A stretch of 64,000 nt of DNA from JBBUAX01 sp964409535 (GTDB lineage Bacteria > Patescibacteriota > Minisyncoccia > UBA6257 > 2-01-FULL-56-20), in NCBI GenBank assembly GCA_964409535.1, contig CAYPDQ010000002.1, positions 1-64,000 of the forward strand, read 5' to 3'. How positions within the stretch are numbered: the first letter of the stretch is position 1; the number at the start of each line of letters is the position of its first letter. A program made the translations under genes and the position numbers. A model generated the notes under the pieces. It was not told where the DNA came from. It was given only the letters and a program-made list of their open reading frames with translations, and ran no database searches. This document shows, piece by piece, positions 24,178 through 32,857 of the stretch.

Positions 24178-24184
24178 GGTGCCC
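24156..24184 (-). terminator. Intrinsic terminator of the aldolase-like gene
   Basis: Perfect 9-bp stem GGGCACCTT/AAGGTGCCC with an 11-nt loop. On the minus strand it is followed by TTATTCTTTT. Confidence 0.65.
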
Positions 24185-24204
24185 CTCGAACGATTACCAA
24201 ACTG

Positions 24205-25161
24205 TCACGCGCGACTGCCTCTCAACCCCAGACGTCGGTAGGCAGTTAGTAGCCCCTCGCGACGAAGGAAGTCCTTGACGTACTCCAACGGCAGTCCTCT
24301 CCCGCCGTAACGGAGAATTTCGAGTGTTGCGTCTGCCGCCTGCTCCGCTTACGCAAGAAGAGCATACGCTCTCTCTATCCTGAAACTCCTCGCAACGAAG
24401 CCGTGATTCATCCACAGTACCGCCTGATGCTTGAGGAGTGGATTGATACTCGCGCTCACGAGGGCTTCGGACCCGGAAGGTCTGTAGGGCACAATCCCAA
24501 CCAGGCTGGGGACGTTGCGATTTAGTCCTTCAACTTGAGTGTAAATCGCCGCATTGAACGACTTGAAGTTCCCGTTTATCCGCGGATGGACAGCAAGGAG
24601 ATTCAAGCAACGCAGGTGAGCGTGAACCACAGCTGGCGTCCCGACTCCCTCCTTGATTCCGATGCCGCACGCCAGCATGTGAACGTGCGTCTCGATGGAC
24701 GGAATCGTGCCGAACTCGCGGTTGCCATATAGAACCCTGATTGCTCTGCCGCCTTTCCCGATCTCGACGAGGTTCAAGAATCGCCCGTCCTCGCCTTGCC
24801 GCAGGGTTTCAAGTATCGCCGAGAGTTGCGAACCCGTACACGTGATGAGTATAACTCTGCCGCTAAGCGGTTTCGCGAGCTCATAGAACCGCGTGTCGGC
24901 AATACCCTCGCTGCGATATCCCGTTCGCCCGTCTTTCCTGATCGCAGACAGTTCCTGGATTGACTTGAAATTGAACCATCTGCTTGCACGGCGACGAAAT
25001 CGTCTCGCCAGAACTCCGGAGGTCTGCTCCGAAAAGACCTGGCTTACGTCTCCGCCTGCCGCTGGATGGACTTGTTGGTACCGATTGGCGAAGAACGCCA
25101 GATCTTTGACGGCGGTATCCAGTTCTTTGTGGATACCCAGCAAACTCGGAGTGTCTGTCAT
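24205..25161 (-). pseudogene. Class II aldolase (RhaD-like) with an in-frame TAA
   Basis: Reads for 270 aa and then meets TAA at 24349-24351. Beyond it the same frame stays open for 47 codons (AEQAADATLEILRYGG and on to a TGA at 24205-24207), continuing the C-terminal helices. Family features: LITCTGSQLSAI, PSIETHVHM, HAHLRCLNLLAV (metal His pair) and LWMNHGFVARSF. Related enzymes cleave sugar 1-phosphates such as rhamnulose-1-phosphate. Either a nonsense mutation, a sequencing error, or readthrough. A purine-rich GAGGGGG precedes the ATG. Confidence 0.75.
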
Positions 25162-25269
25162 TGGGCCCCCTCTCTATTCTTGTTTAATTTTGAAGTGTCT
25201 AACGGCGAAACACGCTAGTATTTATCTTACTAAATCAAGTTATCCACATCCATAGTCCTTTGAGAGATA

Positions 25270-25275
25270 TAGAAT
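25270..25275 (+). promoter_or_regulatory. -10 box of the histidine phosphatase gene
   Basis: TAGAAT, 6 nt before the ATG at 25282. The 120-nt gap 25162-25281 also holds the upstream region of the divergent aldolase gene; nothing else is recognised. Confidence 0.65.
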
Positions 25276-25281
25276 TGAGGT

Positions 25282-25908
25282 ATGAGACTTATATTGACTC
25301 GCCACGGAGAAACTCACGAAAACGTGAAAAAGATCTCTATGGGCCAAGGGGTTGACGGAATACTCAACGAACAGGGCATAGAGCAAGCAAAAAAATTAGC
25401 GAATCGCCTCAAAGACGAACGGATTGACTTTGCTTACATAAGCGATCTTAAAAGAGCTATCGATACGGCGGAAGAAATTCTTAAATTTCATTCACGCGTT
25501 GAAGCGATACATACACCCTATCTTCGCGAAAGAAATCTAGGAGTATATGAAGGAGGACCGAATACCGTATGGAAGGAAGTAATGCAGAAATCGTCTTTGC
25601 CGTTTCACTCTTTTCAACCACAAGGCGGCGAATCTTACAGTCAACTTCAAGAGCGCGTAGGAAAATTCTTTGATGAACTTCTATCTAAACATGGAAGTAA
25701 TTCAGTACTCCTCGTTAGTCATACTGGCGCCTTGACAATGCTTCTCCTAAAGATATTGGGTAAAGATATAACTCGCGAAAACTACGAGGAATATAAACCG
25801 GGGAATACTGCAGTAACGATTTGCGATGTCACACCAGAAGGATCATCCTTTATTCGCATCTTAAATAGCATTGAACATTTAGAAAAAGATATTTGTAACG
25901 CAGAATAA
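25282..25908 (+). CDS. Histidine phosphatase family protein (phosphoglycerate mutase-like)
   Basis: 208 aa. LILTRHGETHEN opens the fold (catalytic His9). RAIDTAEEIL, YLRERNLGVYEG (acid Glu) and VSHTGALTMLL (second His) complete the active site. Specificity cannot be told: phosphoglycerate mutase, alpha-ribazole phosphatase and broad phosphatases share this pattern. Convergent with the CofE-like gene, stop codons adjoining. Confidence 0.92.
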   Translation: MRLILTRHGETHENVKKISMGQGVDGILNEQGIEQAKKLANRLKDERIDFAYISDLKRAIDTAEEILKFHSRVEAIHTPYLRERNLGVYEGGPNTVWKEVMQKSSLPFHSFQPQGGESYSQLQERVGKFFDELLSKHGSNSVLLVSHTGALTMLLLKILGKDITRENYEEYKPGNTAVTICDVTPEGSSFIRILNSIEHLEKDICNAE

Positions 25909-26694
25909 TCACCTGCCGCGCTCGTAGCCGTTCTTTATCCGGCTCTTCCGCCACTTGATCTTCCTTATCTTCTCAAACAGGGGTTGGTAGATGTCTTCCC
26001 GCGGGTCCATCGTGAGTTCGCTCCGGTCTACTTTCTCTTTGAACTCGACCAGAGCGCCTGCCTGCCTGTCTGCGCAGGCAGGCGCAGACAGGCCGGTTAT
26101 GACCGCAAGCGGCTGCCGTTCCGCGCCCTCTCCCATAACCGCAACCGCCGCCGTCGCCAAACTGTCGGCGACATCGGTTCTCGTAAGTTTCAGTTTCCTC
26201 CCGAAGATATCCGGCGTGCCGCGGTAGTCCCGGACACCGCCAAAGCCGCTGTATCCCAAGGCGACGCCCACGACTCCCGCCCGGAGCGGCAAGAGGCGGC
26301 TGTCGCTTACGATGATGCCGAGATTCTTGACGCGGTAATGTTTTTTCAACCTCTCCCGCAACGCTCGCGCTGTCTTGAAACTATCCTTGGGTAGAAGGAC
26401 CATCTTTCCGTCCGCATTAGATTCGTCCACGCCGGCCGAAGACATCACCATATCGTCTTTGATGGTGAGCCAGGTGTATTTCGTCCGCATCGCCCACTGG
26501 CTTTCGGCCCTGATGAGGCGCTCTTTGGCACGCGGGCCGCTTTTCCCGCTCACCCGCCGCTCCGAGAGGGAGACGATTTTGGACGTTACGACGATAATGG
26601 AACCGTCTTTGACGCGTTTTACATAACGGATAATGAAGGGAACGAGCTGCTCCCCTTCCCGGAAAATACGCGTGCGCACGGCGCGGATAAGCAT
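25909..26694 (-). CDS. CofE-like coenzyme F420-0:gamma-glutamyl ligase family protein
   Basis: 261 aa. The family core is seen as IIVVTSKIVSLSERRV, MVMSSAGVDESNADGKMVLLP, LGIIVSDSRLLPLRAGVVGVALGYSG and DVADSLATAAVAVMGEGAERQPLAVI. In methanogens and actinobacteria CofE adds glutamates to F420; no other F420 gene is in this window, so the substrate here may differ. SAPACADRQAGA is an in-frame palindromic insertion (26056-26092). TAAAAT lies 6 nt before the ATG. Confidence 0.88.
   Translation of the reverse strand: MLIRAVRTRIFREGEQLVPFIIRYVKRVKDGSIIVVTSKIVSLSERRVSGKSGPRAKERLIRAESQWAMRTKYTWLTIKDDMVMSSAGVDESNADGKMVLLPKDSFKTARALRERLKKHYRVKNLGIIVSDSRLLPLRAGVVGVALGYSGFGGVRDYRGTPDIFGRKLKLTRTDVADSLATAAVAVMGEGAERQPLAVITGLSAPACADRQAGALVEFKEKVDRSELTMDPREDIYQPLFEKIRKIKWRKSRIKNGYERGR
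26056..26092. repeat. In-frame palindromic repeat inside the CofE-like gene
   Basis: CTGTCTGCGC (26066-26075) / GCGCAGACAG (26082-26091) around AGGCAG. An overlapping alternative stem GCCTGCCTG/CAGGCAGGC exists. It adds about 11 residues (SAPACADRQAG) without a frame change. Confidence 0.75.
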
Positions 26695-26700
26695 TTCTAG

Positions 26701-26722
26701 ATTTTAACATCTGGTATAGAAT
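26701..26722. promoter_or_regulatory. Divergent promoters of the CofE-like and Nudix genes
   Basis: Minus strand: TAAAAT (26701-26706), 6 nt before the CofE-like ATG. Plus strand: TAGAAT (26717-26722), 13 nt before the Nudix ATG. The two -10 boxes are 10 bp apart. Confidence 0.65.
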
Positions 26723-26735
26723 TAGACCCACTGAT

Positions 26736-27152
26736 ATGGATCACGTCGGCGTTACGGTCGTTTATCTCTGCCACGATGGGAACGGGAACTTCCTGCTCAA
26801 CAAACGCAGCAACAATTGCCGCGACGAGCACGGCACATGGGATTGCGGCGGAGGCAGATTGGAGTTCGGGGATACTGTGGAAAACACGCTCAAGAAGGAA
26901 ATTGCCGAAGAATATTGTACCGACGTCATCAAATCGGAATTCCTAGGATTCCGGGACGTCCACCGCAATCACAATGGAGAACCCACCCACTGGATCGCGC
27001 TGGATTTCAAGGTCCTGGTGGACAGAGCGAAAGCGAAAAACGGCGAGCCCCACAAATTCGACGAGATCGGCTGGTTCAAAACTGATGCGCTCCCCCAGCC
27101 GCTTCACTCCCAGCTTCCGTTCTTCCTGGAAAAATATAGAGACAGAATATGA
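26736..27152 (+). CDS. Nudix hydrolase
   Basis: 138 aa. Nudix box GGGRLEFGDTVENTLKKEIAEEYC (G-x5-E-x7-K-E-I-x-E-E), with Lys replacing the usual Arg. Hydrolyses a nucleoside diphosphate linked to X, substrate unknown. First of a plus-strand run (Nudix, Ham1-like, HD, CYTH, MFS, OB-like protein), a set that suggests clean-up of damaged nucleotides. Confidence 0.92.
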   Translation: MDHVGVTVVYLCHDGNGNFLLNKRSNNCRDEHGTWDCGGGRLEFGDTVENTLKKEIAEEYCTDVIKSEFLGFRDVHRNHNGEPTHWIALDFKVLVDRAKAKNGEPHKFDEIGWFKTDALPQPLHSQLPFFLEKYRDRI

Positions 27153-27162
27153 GCGAACAATA

Positions 27163-27789
27163 ATGGCGAAAAGAATTTTCCTGGGAACCGGCAACGAGGG
27201 GAAGATCGAGCGGTTCAAGAAGCTCCTTGCCGCGACCGGCTTGGAGCTGGAGATCCACACCCCGAAAGATTTCGGTTTGGAGAATATTGAGGCGCAAGAG
27301 AACGGAAAGACGCTTGCCGAAAACGCGGAGATCAAAGCGCAGGCCTACTTCGGGAAGGTTGATATGCCCATTTTGACGAACGATACCGGCTTCTGGGTGG
27401 AGGGAGAGGGTTTTGTTGACGCGCCAAAGCGGAAAGCGCTAAACGGAGCAGATGAAAAGGATCTAAGCAAAGAAGAGATCGCCTCCGCCCTCTTGGAATT
27501 CTGGAAGAGTGTCGCAAGAAAACATGGAGGAAAAGTGAATGCGGCGTGGATTGAGGCATTTGTTCTCTTGGATCCCGACGGGATGATGCATACCGCTGAC
27601 TCGCGCAGAGAAGTGATCTTAACCGACCAGGAATTTGGGAATTCCCACATCCAGATGCCGGTTCGGGCGCTTTACGTTTCCAAAGCGACCAATAAACCGG
27701 CAGTTCAACACTCCAAAGAAGAAGAGCTCCTGGAACTGAAGCCGGTCACGGATGCTTTGGTTAATGTTCTATCTGATGGTGTAAACTAA
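27163..27789 (+). CDS. Ham1/RdgB-like non-canonical purine NTP pyrophosphatase
   Basis: 208 aa. IFLGTGNEGKIERFKKLL is the substrate-entry motif (T/S-x-N-x-x-K), followed by ENAEIKAQAYF and the metal-site LTNDTGFWVEG. The middle is divergent from RdgB (no SARYAG motif), so it may act on another nucleotide. The ATG at 27163 follows the Nudix stop by 10 nt. Confidence 0.8.
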   Translation: MAKRIFLGTGNEGKIERFKKLLAATGLELEIHTPKDFGLENIEAQENGKTLAENAEIKAQAYFGKVDMPILTNDTGFWVEGEGFVDAPKRKALNGADEKDLSKEEIASALLEFWKSVARKHGGKVNAAWIEAFVLLDPDGMMHTADSRREVILTDQEFGNSHIQMPVRALYVSKATNKPAVQHSKEEELLELKPVTDALVNVLSDGVN

Positions 27790-27794
27790 CCGAC

Positions 27795-28451
27795 GTGAAC
27801 AAAGTCAAGATCGTTCAAAAAACAAAACAGTACGTCCGCGCGAAGTTTAAGGAAGAAGGAACCGGCCACGATTGGTGGCATGTTGAGCGAGTGCTTAAAA
27901 GCGCCCTCGCGATCGCCAAAAAAGAAAAAGGCGCGGATCTATTCATAGTCCAACTCGGCGCTCTTCTTCACGATATTGCGGATTTCAAGTTCCACGGCGG
28001 AGACGACACAGCCGGCGGAAAAGCGGCCGCCAAGTGGCTGCGAAGCATAGGTGCTGACGAGTCCACTATCAAAAAAGTGGTCCATATCGTAGACAACGTA
28101 TCTTTTAAGGGGCTCTTGGTTAAATCAAAAATGGAAAGCTTGGAAGGCAAGATAGTGCAGGACGCAGACCGCTTGGACGCAATAGGCGCGATCGGCATCG
28201 CCCGAGCCTTCGCCTACGGCGGATACAAAAACCGGCCGTTATACGATCCCTGCGTAAAAGCGAAAAAGCATAAAAGCTTTGAAGAGTACAAAAAACACAA
28301 TACTTCAACGCTCCACCACTTCTATGAAAAAATCCTGCACCTCAAGGGCCTGATGAATACCAAAACCGGCAGGAAGATGGCCCTGCAAAGACACAAGTTT
28401 TTGGAAGCATACCTCGAACAATTCCACGCCGAGTGGCGAGGATTAAAATAA
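27795..28451 (+). CDS. HD-domain phosphohydrolase
   Basis: 218 aa. Metal ligands: HDWWHVERV, LLHDIADFKFHGG (the HD pair) and QDADRLDAIGAIGIARAFAYGG, as in YedJ/YpgQ-type HD proteins. Such enzymes cut dNTPs or nucleotides. GTG start at 27795, 5 nt after the previous stop. Confidence 0.9.
   Translation: MNKVKIVQKTKQYVRAKFKEEGTGHDWWHVERVLKSALAIAKKEKGADLFIVQLGALLHDIADFKFHGGDDTAGGKAAAKWLRSIGADESTIKKVVHIVDNVSFKGLLVKSKMESLEGKIVQDADRLDAIGAIGIARAFAYGGYKNRPLYDPCVKAKKHKSFEEYKKHNTSTLHHFYEKILHLKGLMNTKTGRKMALQRHKFLEAYLEQFHAEWRGLK
28444..28449 (+). promoter_or_regulatory. Possible internal -10 before the CYTH gene
   Basis: TAAAAT overlapping the preceding stop region, 6 nt (AAAAGG) before the ATG at 28456. 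The AAAGG could also be a weak Shine-Dalgarno. Confidence 0.45.
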
Positions 28452-28455
28452 AAGG

Positions 28456-29052
28456 ATGATCGAAATTGAGAAAAATTTTGACCTGCAGCCGGGCGACAAG
28501 GAACGCCTGATCCGGGACGCGGAATTGCTGGGTAAGAAATCCTTTACGGACGTTTATTACGATAACGCCTCATACGACTTGACCGGTGGGGACTTTTGGC
28601 TGCGCGAGCGGGACGGCCGGTTTGAACTAAAAGTACCTCTGAACGAGAAAGGAGAAAGCCGCGCGGCTACCGACCGCTATAAGGAACTGGAAAGCGACGA
28701 AGAGATAGGCCGCGAGCTCGGTTTGGATTTAAGCGGCAAAGACCTTCGCCGTGCCTTGGCCGAATTGGGGTACTCCCCTTTCGCAACCATAACCACGGAA
28801 AGAGAACAATATCGTAAGGAGGATTTCCATTTGGATTTTGACGAGGTTCCCGCCTTGAACTATACCACTACGGAGATAGAACTTATGATGAATACGCCGG
28901 AAGAAACCCCTGCCGCCGAGGAGCGAATTCTCCAATTTGCAAAGCAACATGGCCTCGTGAACCCCGGCCACGGCAAGGTGATCGAATACCTCCGGCGCCA
29001 CAACCCTCCCCATCTTCAACTTCTAAAAGAAAAAGGCGTAGTACGAGATTAA
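28456..29052 (+). CDS. CYTH-domain protein (triphosphate tunnel enzyme)
   Basis: 198 aa. It starts with the signature MIEIEKNF (E-x-E-x-K), then DVYYDN, WLRERDGRFELKVPL and a C-terminal EIELMM strand: the acidic/basic tunnel that binds triphosphates. Close to the thiamine-triphosphatase branch by layout. Next to Nudix, Ham1-like and HD genes. Confidence 0.88.
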   Translation: MIEIEKNFDLQPGDKERLIRDAELLGKKSFTDVYYDNASYDLTGGDFWLRERDGRFELKVPLNEKGESRAATDRYKELESDEEIGRELGLDLSGKDLRRALAELGYSPFATITTEREQYRKEDFHLDFDEVPALNYTTTEIELMMNTPEETPAAEERILQFAKQHGLVNPGHGKVIEYLRRHNPPHLQLLKEKGVVRD

Positions 29053-29061
29053 CTAACTACG

Positions 29062-30267
29062 ATGGAAACCAACGAGAATCGGCCCGGAAAGAGAAACGTG
29101 TTTTTCGTCGGGCTTTTGAGCTTCTTCGGCGGCATCAGCCAAGATATCTTTGCTCCCATCCTGCCGATCTACCTCACCGCCGTCCTGGGCTTCGACAAAA
29201 CCTTCGTCGGCGTCGCTGAAGGCATAGTCACCGCTAGCGCCAATATCTCCAAAGTCGCAGCCGGTTTCTTTTCCGACAAGTTCAAAAAGCAGAAACCGAT
29301 CATTTTCGCGGGATATTTTCTGTCCATGCTCGGCCGACCGCTTTTGGCTTTCTTCACTTCCAGCGCCACGGTTCTGGGACTGCGGCTCCTGGACGGCACG
29401 GGTAAGGGCGTCAAAGACCCGCCCAAGGACGTCCTCATAGCCGGTTCCGCCGAAAAAAGCACGCGCGGCCGGAGCTTCGGCGTCGCGAGGATGCTGGATA
29501 CTTTGGGCTCCGTCGCCGGCCCCTTGCTTCTCTTCCTTCTGCTCTATCTCTTCCAAAATGATCCCGCGCTTTACCGCTACATTTTGCTCTTCTCCGCGCT
29601 GCCGCTCCTCATCACTCTCTTCGTGCTCACGACAAAAGTCAGGGAGGTCCCGCACCGCGAGGACGAACCTGGCGCAACGCCGGCTGCGGCCACAAAACCG
29701 CCGAAATCGTTCTATCTGTTCCTCGCCATCGCCGTTCTTTTCACCCTCGGCAACTCCTCGGACGCCTTCCTGATCCTGCGGGCCAGGAACCTGGGAGTGA
29801 CGCTCCTTGAGATACCGATCGTGATCGCGCTCTTCAACCTGGTGTACGCTCTGGCGGCGGTTCCTTTCGGCTCGCTCTCCGACAAGATCGGGCGCATCCC
29901 GACCCTCTTGATCGGCTGGGCCGCTTACGCGCTCGTTTACCTGGGCTTTGCCGTGGCCGCACAGGCATCTCTCGTCTGGCTTCTCTACGGACTCTACGGC
30001 GTTTATTACGCGACGAGCGAAGGGGTCGCCAAGGCCTTTTTGGCCGATATCGTAAGTCCGGAGTACCGCGGCCGCGCTTTCGGCATATACGGCACGAGCG
30101 TCGGCCTTGCCACCCTGCCGGCAAGTTTCGCAGCCGGAGTTCTGTGGGACAAGTTCGGGCCGCAGGCACCGTTCTACTTCGGGGCCGGAATGGCCGCCGC
30201 GGCAGCGGTTCTTCTCCTTTTGTTCTTCCAGGGGATGAGAGATACTAAAGAAGCAAATCCCCGATGA
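29062..30267 (+). CDS. MFS transporter
   Basis: 401 aa, about 11-12 membrane helices in two halves. The N-terminal half has FFGGISQDIFAPILPIYL and SDKFKKQKPIIFAGY. The second half has the duplicate GSLSDKIGRIPTLLIGW and AYALVYLGF. The charged SDKxGR loops are MFS motif A. Substrate not assignable. It overlaps the next gene by 4 nt. Confidence 0.9.
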   Translation: METNENRPGKRNVFFVGLLSFFGGISQDIFAPILPIYLTAVLGFDKTFVGVAEGIVTASANISKVAAGFFSDKFKKQKPIIFAGYFLSMLGRPLLAFFTSSATVLGLRLLDGTGKGVKDPPKDVLIAGSAEKSTRGRSFGVARMLDTLGSVAGPLLLFLLLYLFQNDPALYRYILLFSALPLLITLFVLTTKVREVPHREDEPGATPAAATKPPKSFYLFLAIAVLFTLGNSSDAFLILRARNLGVTLLEIPIVIALFNLVYALAAVPFGSLSDKIGRIPTLLIGWAAYALVYLGFAVAAQASLVWLLYGLYGVYYATSEGVAKAFLADIVSPEYRGRAFGIYGTSVGLATLPASFAAGVLWDKFGPQAPFYFGAGMAAAAAVLLLLFFQGMRDTKEANPR

Positions 30268-30728
30268 AAAGGAAATTTCTTGCAACCCTGACGGCGCTTC
30301 TCATCCTCGGCGGCGGCATCGGCCTCGGCTGGTACATCCGCAATCAAACGCTGAATCCGAAAGCATCCGTCCCCAACGTCTTGGAGCGCGTCTTATCGTT
30401 TTTCGTCAAACAGGGAGAAAAAGAGGAAGACGACCTGCTTTACTACGACACCGGGTTGATCGACTTCATAGCCAACGGCAGCCAGAAGACGAAAGTATCG
30501 GTTGAGGGCGTCGTGGATAAGGTCGCGGAGCAGCCGGACGGCGATTACCATATCATCATCCGTCCGCCGTATCTCCCACTGCCGGTTCTCGTCACCGAAG
30601 CCATCCCGGAAATAAAACTGCCCTTGCCCAAGGAAGGCGATCGCATAAAGATCTGGGGCATCGTGCGGTTCGATATACTGCACAACTGGTGGGAGATCCA
30701 CCCCGTCATCGGCTGGGAAAAGCTGTAG
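30264..30728 (+). CDS. Membrane-anchored protein with an OB-like domain
   Basis: 154 aa. N-terminal helix (LATLTALLILGGGIGLGWYI), linker, then a small beta domain: KVSVEGVVDKVAEQPDGDYHIII...LPKEGDRIKIWGIVRFD and WWEIHPVIGWEKL. The strand pattern and the 'EIHP' end look like secreted OB-fold proteins. Function unknown. Translationally coupled to the MFS gene (ATGA). Confidence 0.6.
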   Translation: MKRKFLATLTALLILGGGIGLGWYIRNQTLNPKASVPNVLERVLSFFVKQGEKEEDDLLYYDTGLIDFIANGSQKTKVSVEGVVDKVAEQPDGDYHIIIRPPYLPLPVLVTEAIPEIKLPLPKEGDRIKIWGIVRFDILHNWWEIHPVIGWEKL

Positions 30729-30749
30729 GGCACTATGACCGGCGTGCGG

Positions 30750-30755
30750 TATAAT
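30750..30755 (+). promoter_or_regulatory. -10 box of the SDR gene
   Basis: TATAAT, 6 nt (CAAAGC) before the ATG at 30762; it rules out the upstream ATG at 30735. Confidence 0.7.
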
Positions 30756-30761
30756 CAAAGC

Positions 30762-31532
30762 ATGCGAACTCACGCCAAAGCAGGAGGTAAAGTTGCCTTG
30801 ATTACCGGCGGCGCGTCCGGCATCGGCAAGGCGATCGCCGAGGTTTTTGTTGCTAATGGCGCGAGGGTAGCGGCAGTTGATCTGTTCCAAAAGAAGCTGA
30901 AAACCAACGACCGCCTGTATTTTATAAAAGCCGACGTCAGCAGGGAAAACGAGGTCAAGCGCGCTTTGCAGAAAACGAAGCGCCTTTTCGGCAAGATAGA
31001 CGTAGTCGTGAACAATGCGGGCGTCTGGGGGAAGCAGGAAATCAAAAACCTCACCGAGAAAGAGCTTGACCGCATCTTTGACATCAACGCCAAAGGCGTG
31101 TTCTGGGGAATGAAGCACGCTTTTCCCTACTTGAAGCGTCCCGCAAGCCGCAAAAAAGTCGGCGGCAAGGGCGTGATTTTAAACATTGCCTCCATCGCCG
31201 GCCTTGTTTCCGAAAAGGGCTGGCTCCCTTACGGCGTGTCCAAGGCCGCGGTCATTACCGCAACGAAAGTGGCGGCGCTGGAGTACGGTGAATACGGCAT
31301 CCGGGTGAACGCCATCGCACCGGGAGCCGTCGCCACCCCGATGGTGCTCAACGAAAAACAACTGAATAACCCGCCGTCCGACCCATGGATCAACTCTCTG
31401 CCGATCCCGCGCTACGGCAGACCGGAAGACATCGCTGCCTTGGCGTTATTTCTATGCTCCGACGAAGCCGACTATATAACCGGCAGCATCTACAACATTG
31501 ACGGCGGGGCGCTCTCCGGCTGGCTGGAGTAG
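30762..31532 (+). CDS. Short-chain dehydrogenase/reductase
   Basis: 256 aa. Rossmann motif ITGGASGIGKAIAE, NNAGVWG, Ser in NIASIAG, catalytic YGVSKAA (Y-x3-K) and the C-terminal DGGALSGW typical of classical SDRs. It uses NAD(P)H; substrate unknown. The next gene starts 2 nt later. Confidence 0.93.
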   Translation: MRTHAKAGGKVALITGGASGIGKAIAEVFVANGARVAAVDLFQKKLKTNDRLYFIKADVSRENEVKRALQKTKRLFGKIDVVVNNAGVWGKQEIKNLTEKELDRIFDINAKGVFWGMKHAFPYLKRPASRKKVGGKGVILNIASIAGLVSEKGWLPYGVSKAAVITATKVAALEYGEYGIRVNAIAPGAVATPMVLNEKQLNNPPSDPWINSLPIPRYGRPEDIAALALFLCSDEADYITGSIYNIDGGALSGWLE

Positions 31533-31534
31533 AT

Positions 31535-32815
31535 ATGAAAAAGCTTCTCCTCGCGTCCAACGGAACTTTCCTGATCGAACAGGGATATGGCCTACTCGGC
31601 GTTCCTCTGGCGCAGATTAAAATAGGGTACGTAACAACCGCCTCCAAGGGAGCGGAAAGCACCGCTTATCTTGAACGACACAAAAAGGCAATGACAGAGC
31701 GCGGCTACAATTTTGAAGAGACAGATATCGAAGGGAAGGGTGAGCAAGAGCTTCGTGATTTCTTCAAAGACAAAAATGTTATTCACGTAGAGGGTGGCAA
31801 CACTTTTTACTTGTTGAAAGCCGTAAAAGAAACTGGCTTTGACAAAATCCTTAAAGACCTGATCGATCAGGGCAAAATATACGTGGGGACGAGCGCCGGC
31901 GCCTATATCGCCTGCCCCACGATTGAGGTGTCCACATGGGGGCCGAACCAAAAAGACCGTTATGGCGTTACCGACTTTACTGCACTGAATCTTGTACCAT
32001 TTCTCCTCAAGGCCCACTACACCGACGATATGAAAGAGTTAATCAAAGAAAGAGCAGCGCAGTCCAAATACCCTGTTAGGGTCCTAAAAGACGGCCAGGG
32101 AATCTTAGTAGAAAACGGCTCCTATCGCTTCGTCGGCGAAGGTGAGGAAGTAAATACTTCAGATATGCATCAACCCTTCATAGATTGGGCCAAGGGCCAA
32201 CTGGGCGGCAATGTCTCTGCAGATAAAGAAGAATACGGTGATGTAAGTACCGTCTACCGGCTCCGCTCGCCCAAAGGAATCTATTTCCTGAAAGTAGGAA
32301 GCGATTTGGACAAGGAGCGCGAACGCCTGAAGTGGCTGGACGGCAAATTGCCCGTTCCAAAAATTGTCGGCTTTACGCATATGGAAGACAAAGATCTACT
32401 TCTGCTTTCGGCAATAGAAGGCGTGAACCTCGCCGAGCTCTGTAAGAGTTGGCCGGCTGGTAAGGTCGTAGACAAGCTGGTCGGGGCACTGCGCAGTTTC
32501 CATGCCCTGAACCCGGCGAGTTGTCCCTTTGGCAACCCCGGGCCGGGCAAGATATTGATACACGGCGACGCTTGCCTGCCCAACTTTATCTTCCAGGGTG
32601 ACGAATTTTCCGGCTATGTGGACTTGGGGAACGTGCGAGTGGACGATCCGGAAGTGGATTTCTCCGCCGCGGTTTGGAGCTTGAACTATAATCTCGGGCC
32701 GGGACACGAAGCAGAATTCCTTAAAAAATACGGGGTGAGTGACGTCACGGAGGAACTCGTGGAACGGCTGCGTTTGCGATACGAAGAAATGCAGAAAGAG
32801 TGGGATTTGATTTAA
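31535..32815 (+). CDS. Fusion: peptidase S51-like domain plus aminoglycoside-phosphotransferase-like kinase
   Basis: 426 aa. Residues 1-215: dipeptidase E/cyanophycinase-type fold with VEGGNTFYLL and the Ser nucleophile in GTSAGAYIACPT. Residues 230-426: APH-type kinase with LIHGDACLPNFIF (Brenner motif HxDxxxxN) and DLGNVRVDDPEVDF (metal Asp). The N-lobe is compact (STVYRLRSPKGIYFLKVG). One open frame, no sign of a junction error. The pairing suggests processing and phosphorylation of one substrate, but this is inference. Confidence 0.85.
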   Translation: MKKLLLASNGTFLIEQGYGLLGVPLAQIKIGYVTTASKGAESTAYLERHKKAMTERGYNFEETDIEGKGEQELRDFFKDKNVIHVEGGNTFYLLKAVKETGFDKILKDLIDQGKIYVGTSAGAYIACPTIEVSTWGPNQKDRYGVTDFTALNLVPFLLKAHYTDDMKELIKERAAQSKYPVRVLKDGQGILVENGSYRFVGEGEEVNTSDMHQPFIDWAKGQLGGNVSADKEEYGDVSTVYRLRSPKGIYFLKVGSDLDKERERLKWLDGKLPVPKIVGFTHMEDKDLLLLSAIEGVNLAELCKSWPAGKVVDKLVGALRSFHALNPASCPFGNPGPGKILIHGDACLPNFIFQGDEFSGYVDLGNVRVDDPEVDFSAAVWSLNYNLGPGHEAEFLKKYGVSDVTEELVERLRLRYEEMQKEWDLI

Positions 32816-32845
32816 TTTGAAGTCGCGCACTCGTCACATTCGTAC

Positions 32846-32851
32846 TAAAAT
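32846..32851 (+). promoter_or_regulatory. -10 box of the MBL-fold gene
   Basis: TAAAAT, 6 nt before the ATG at 32858. Confidence 0.65.
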
Positions 32852-32857
32852 CCACTC

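Noticed and set aside
24349..24351. TAA as a reassigned or recoded sense codon
   Set aside because: TAA ends many intact genes in this window and no recoding element is visible; mutation or sequencing error is simpler.
25909..26694. Evidence for coenzyme F420 metabolism
   Set aside because: Only the CofE-like gene is present; no CofC, CofD, CofG or CofH homolog appears in this window.
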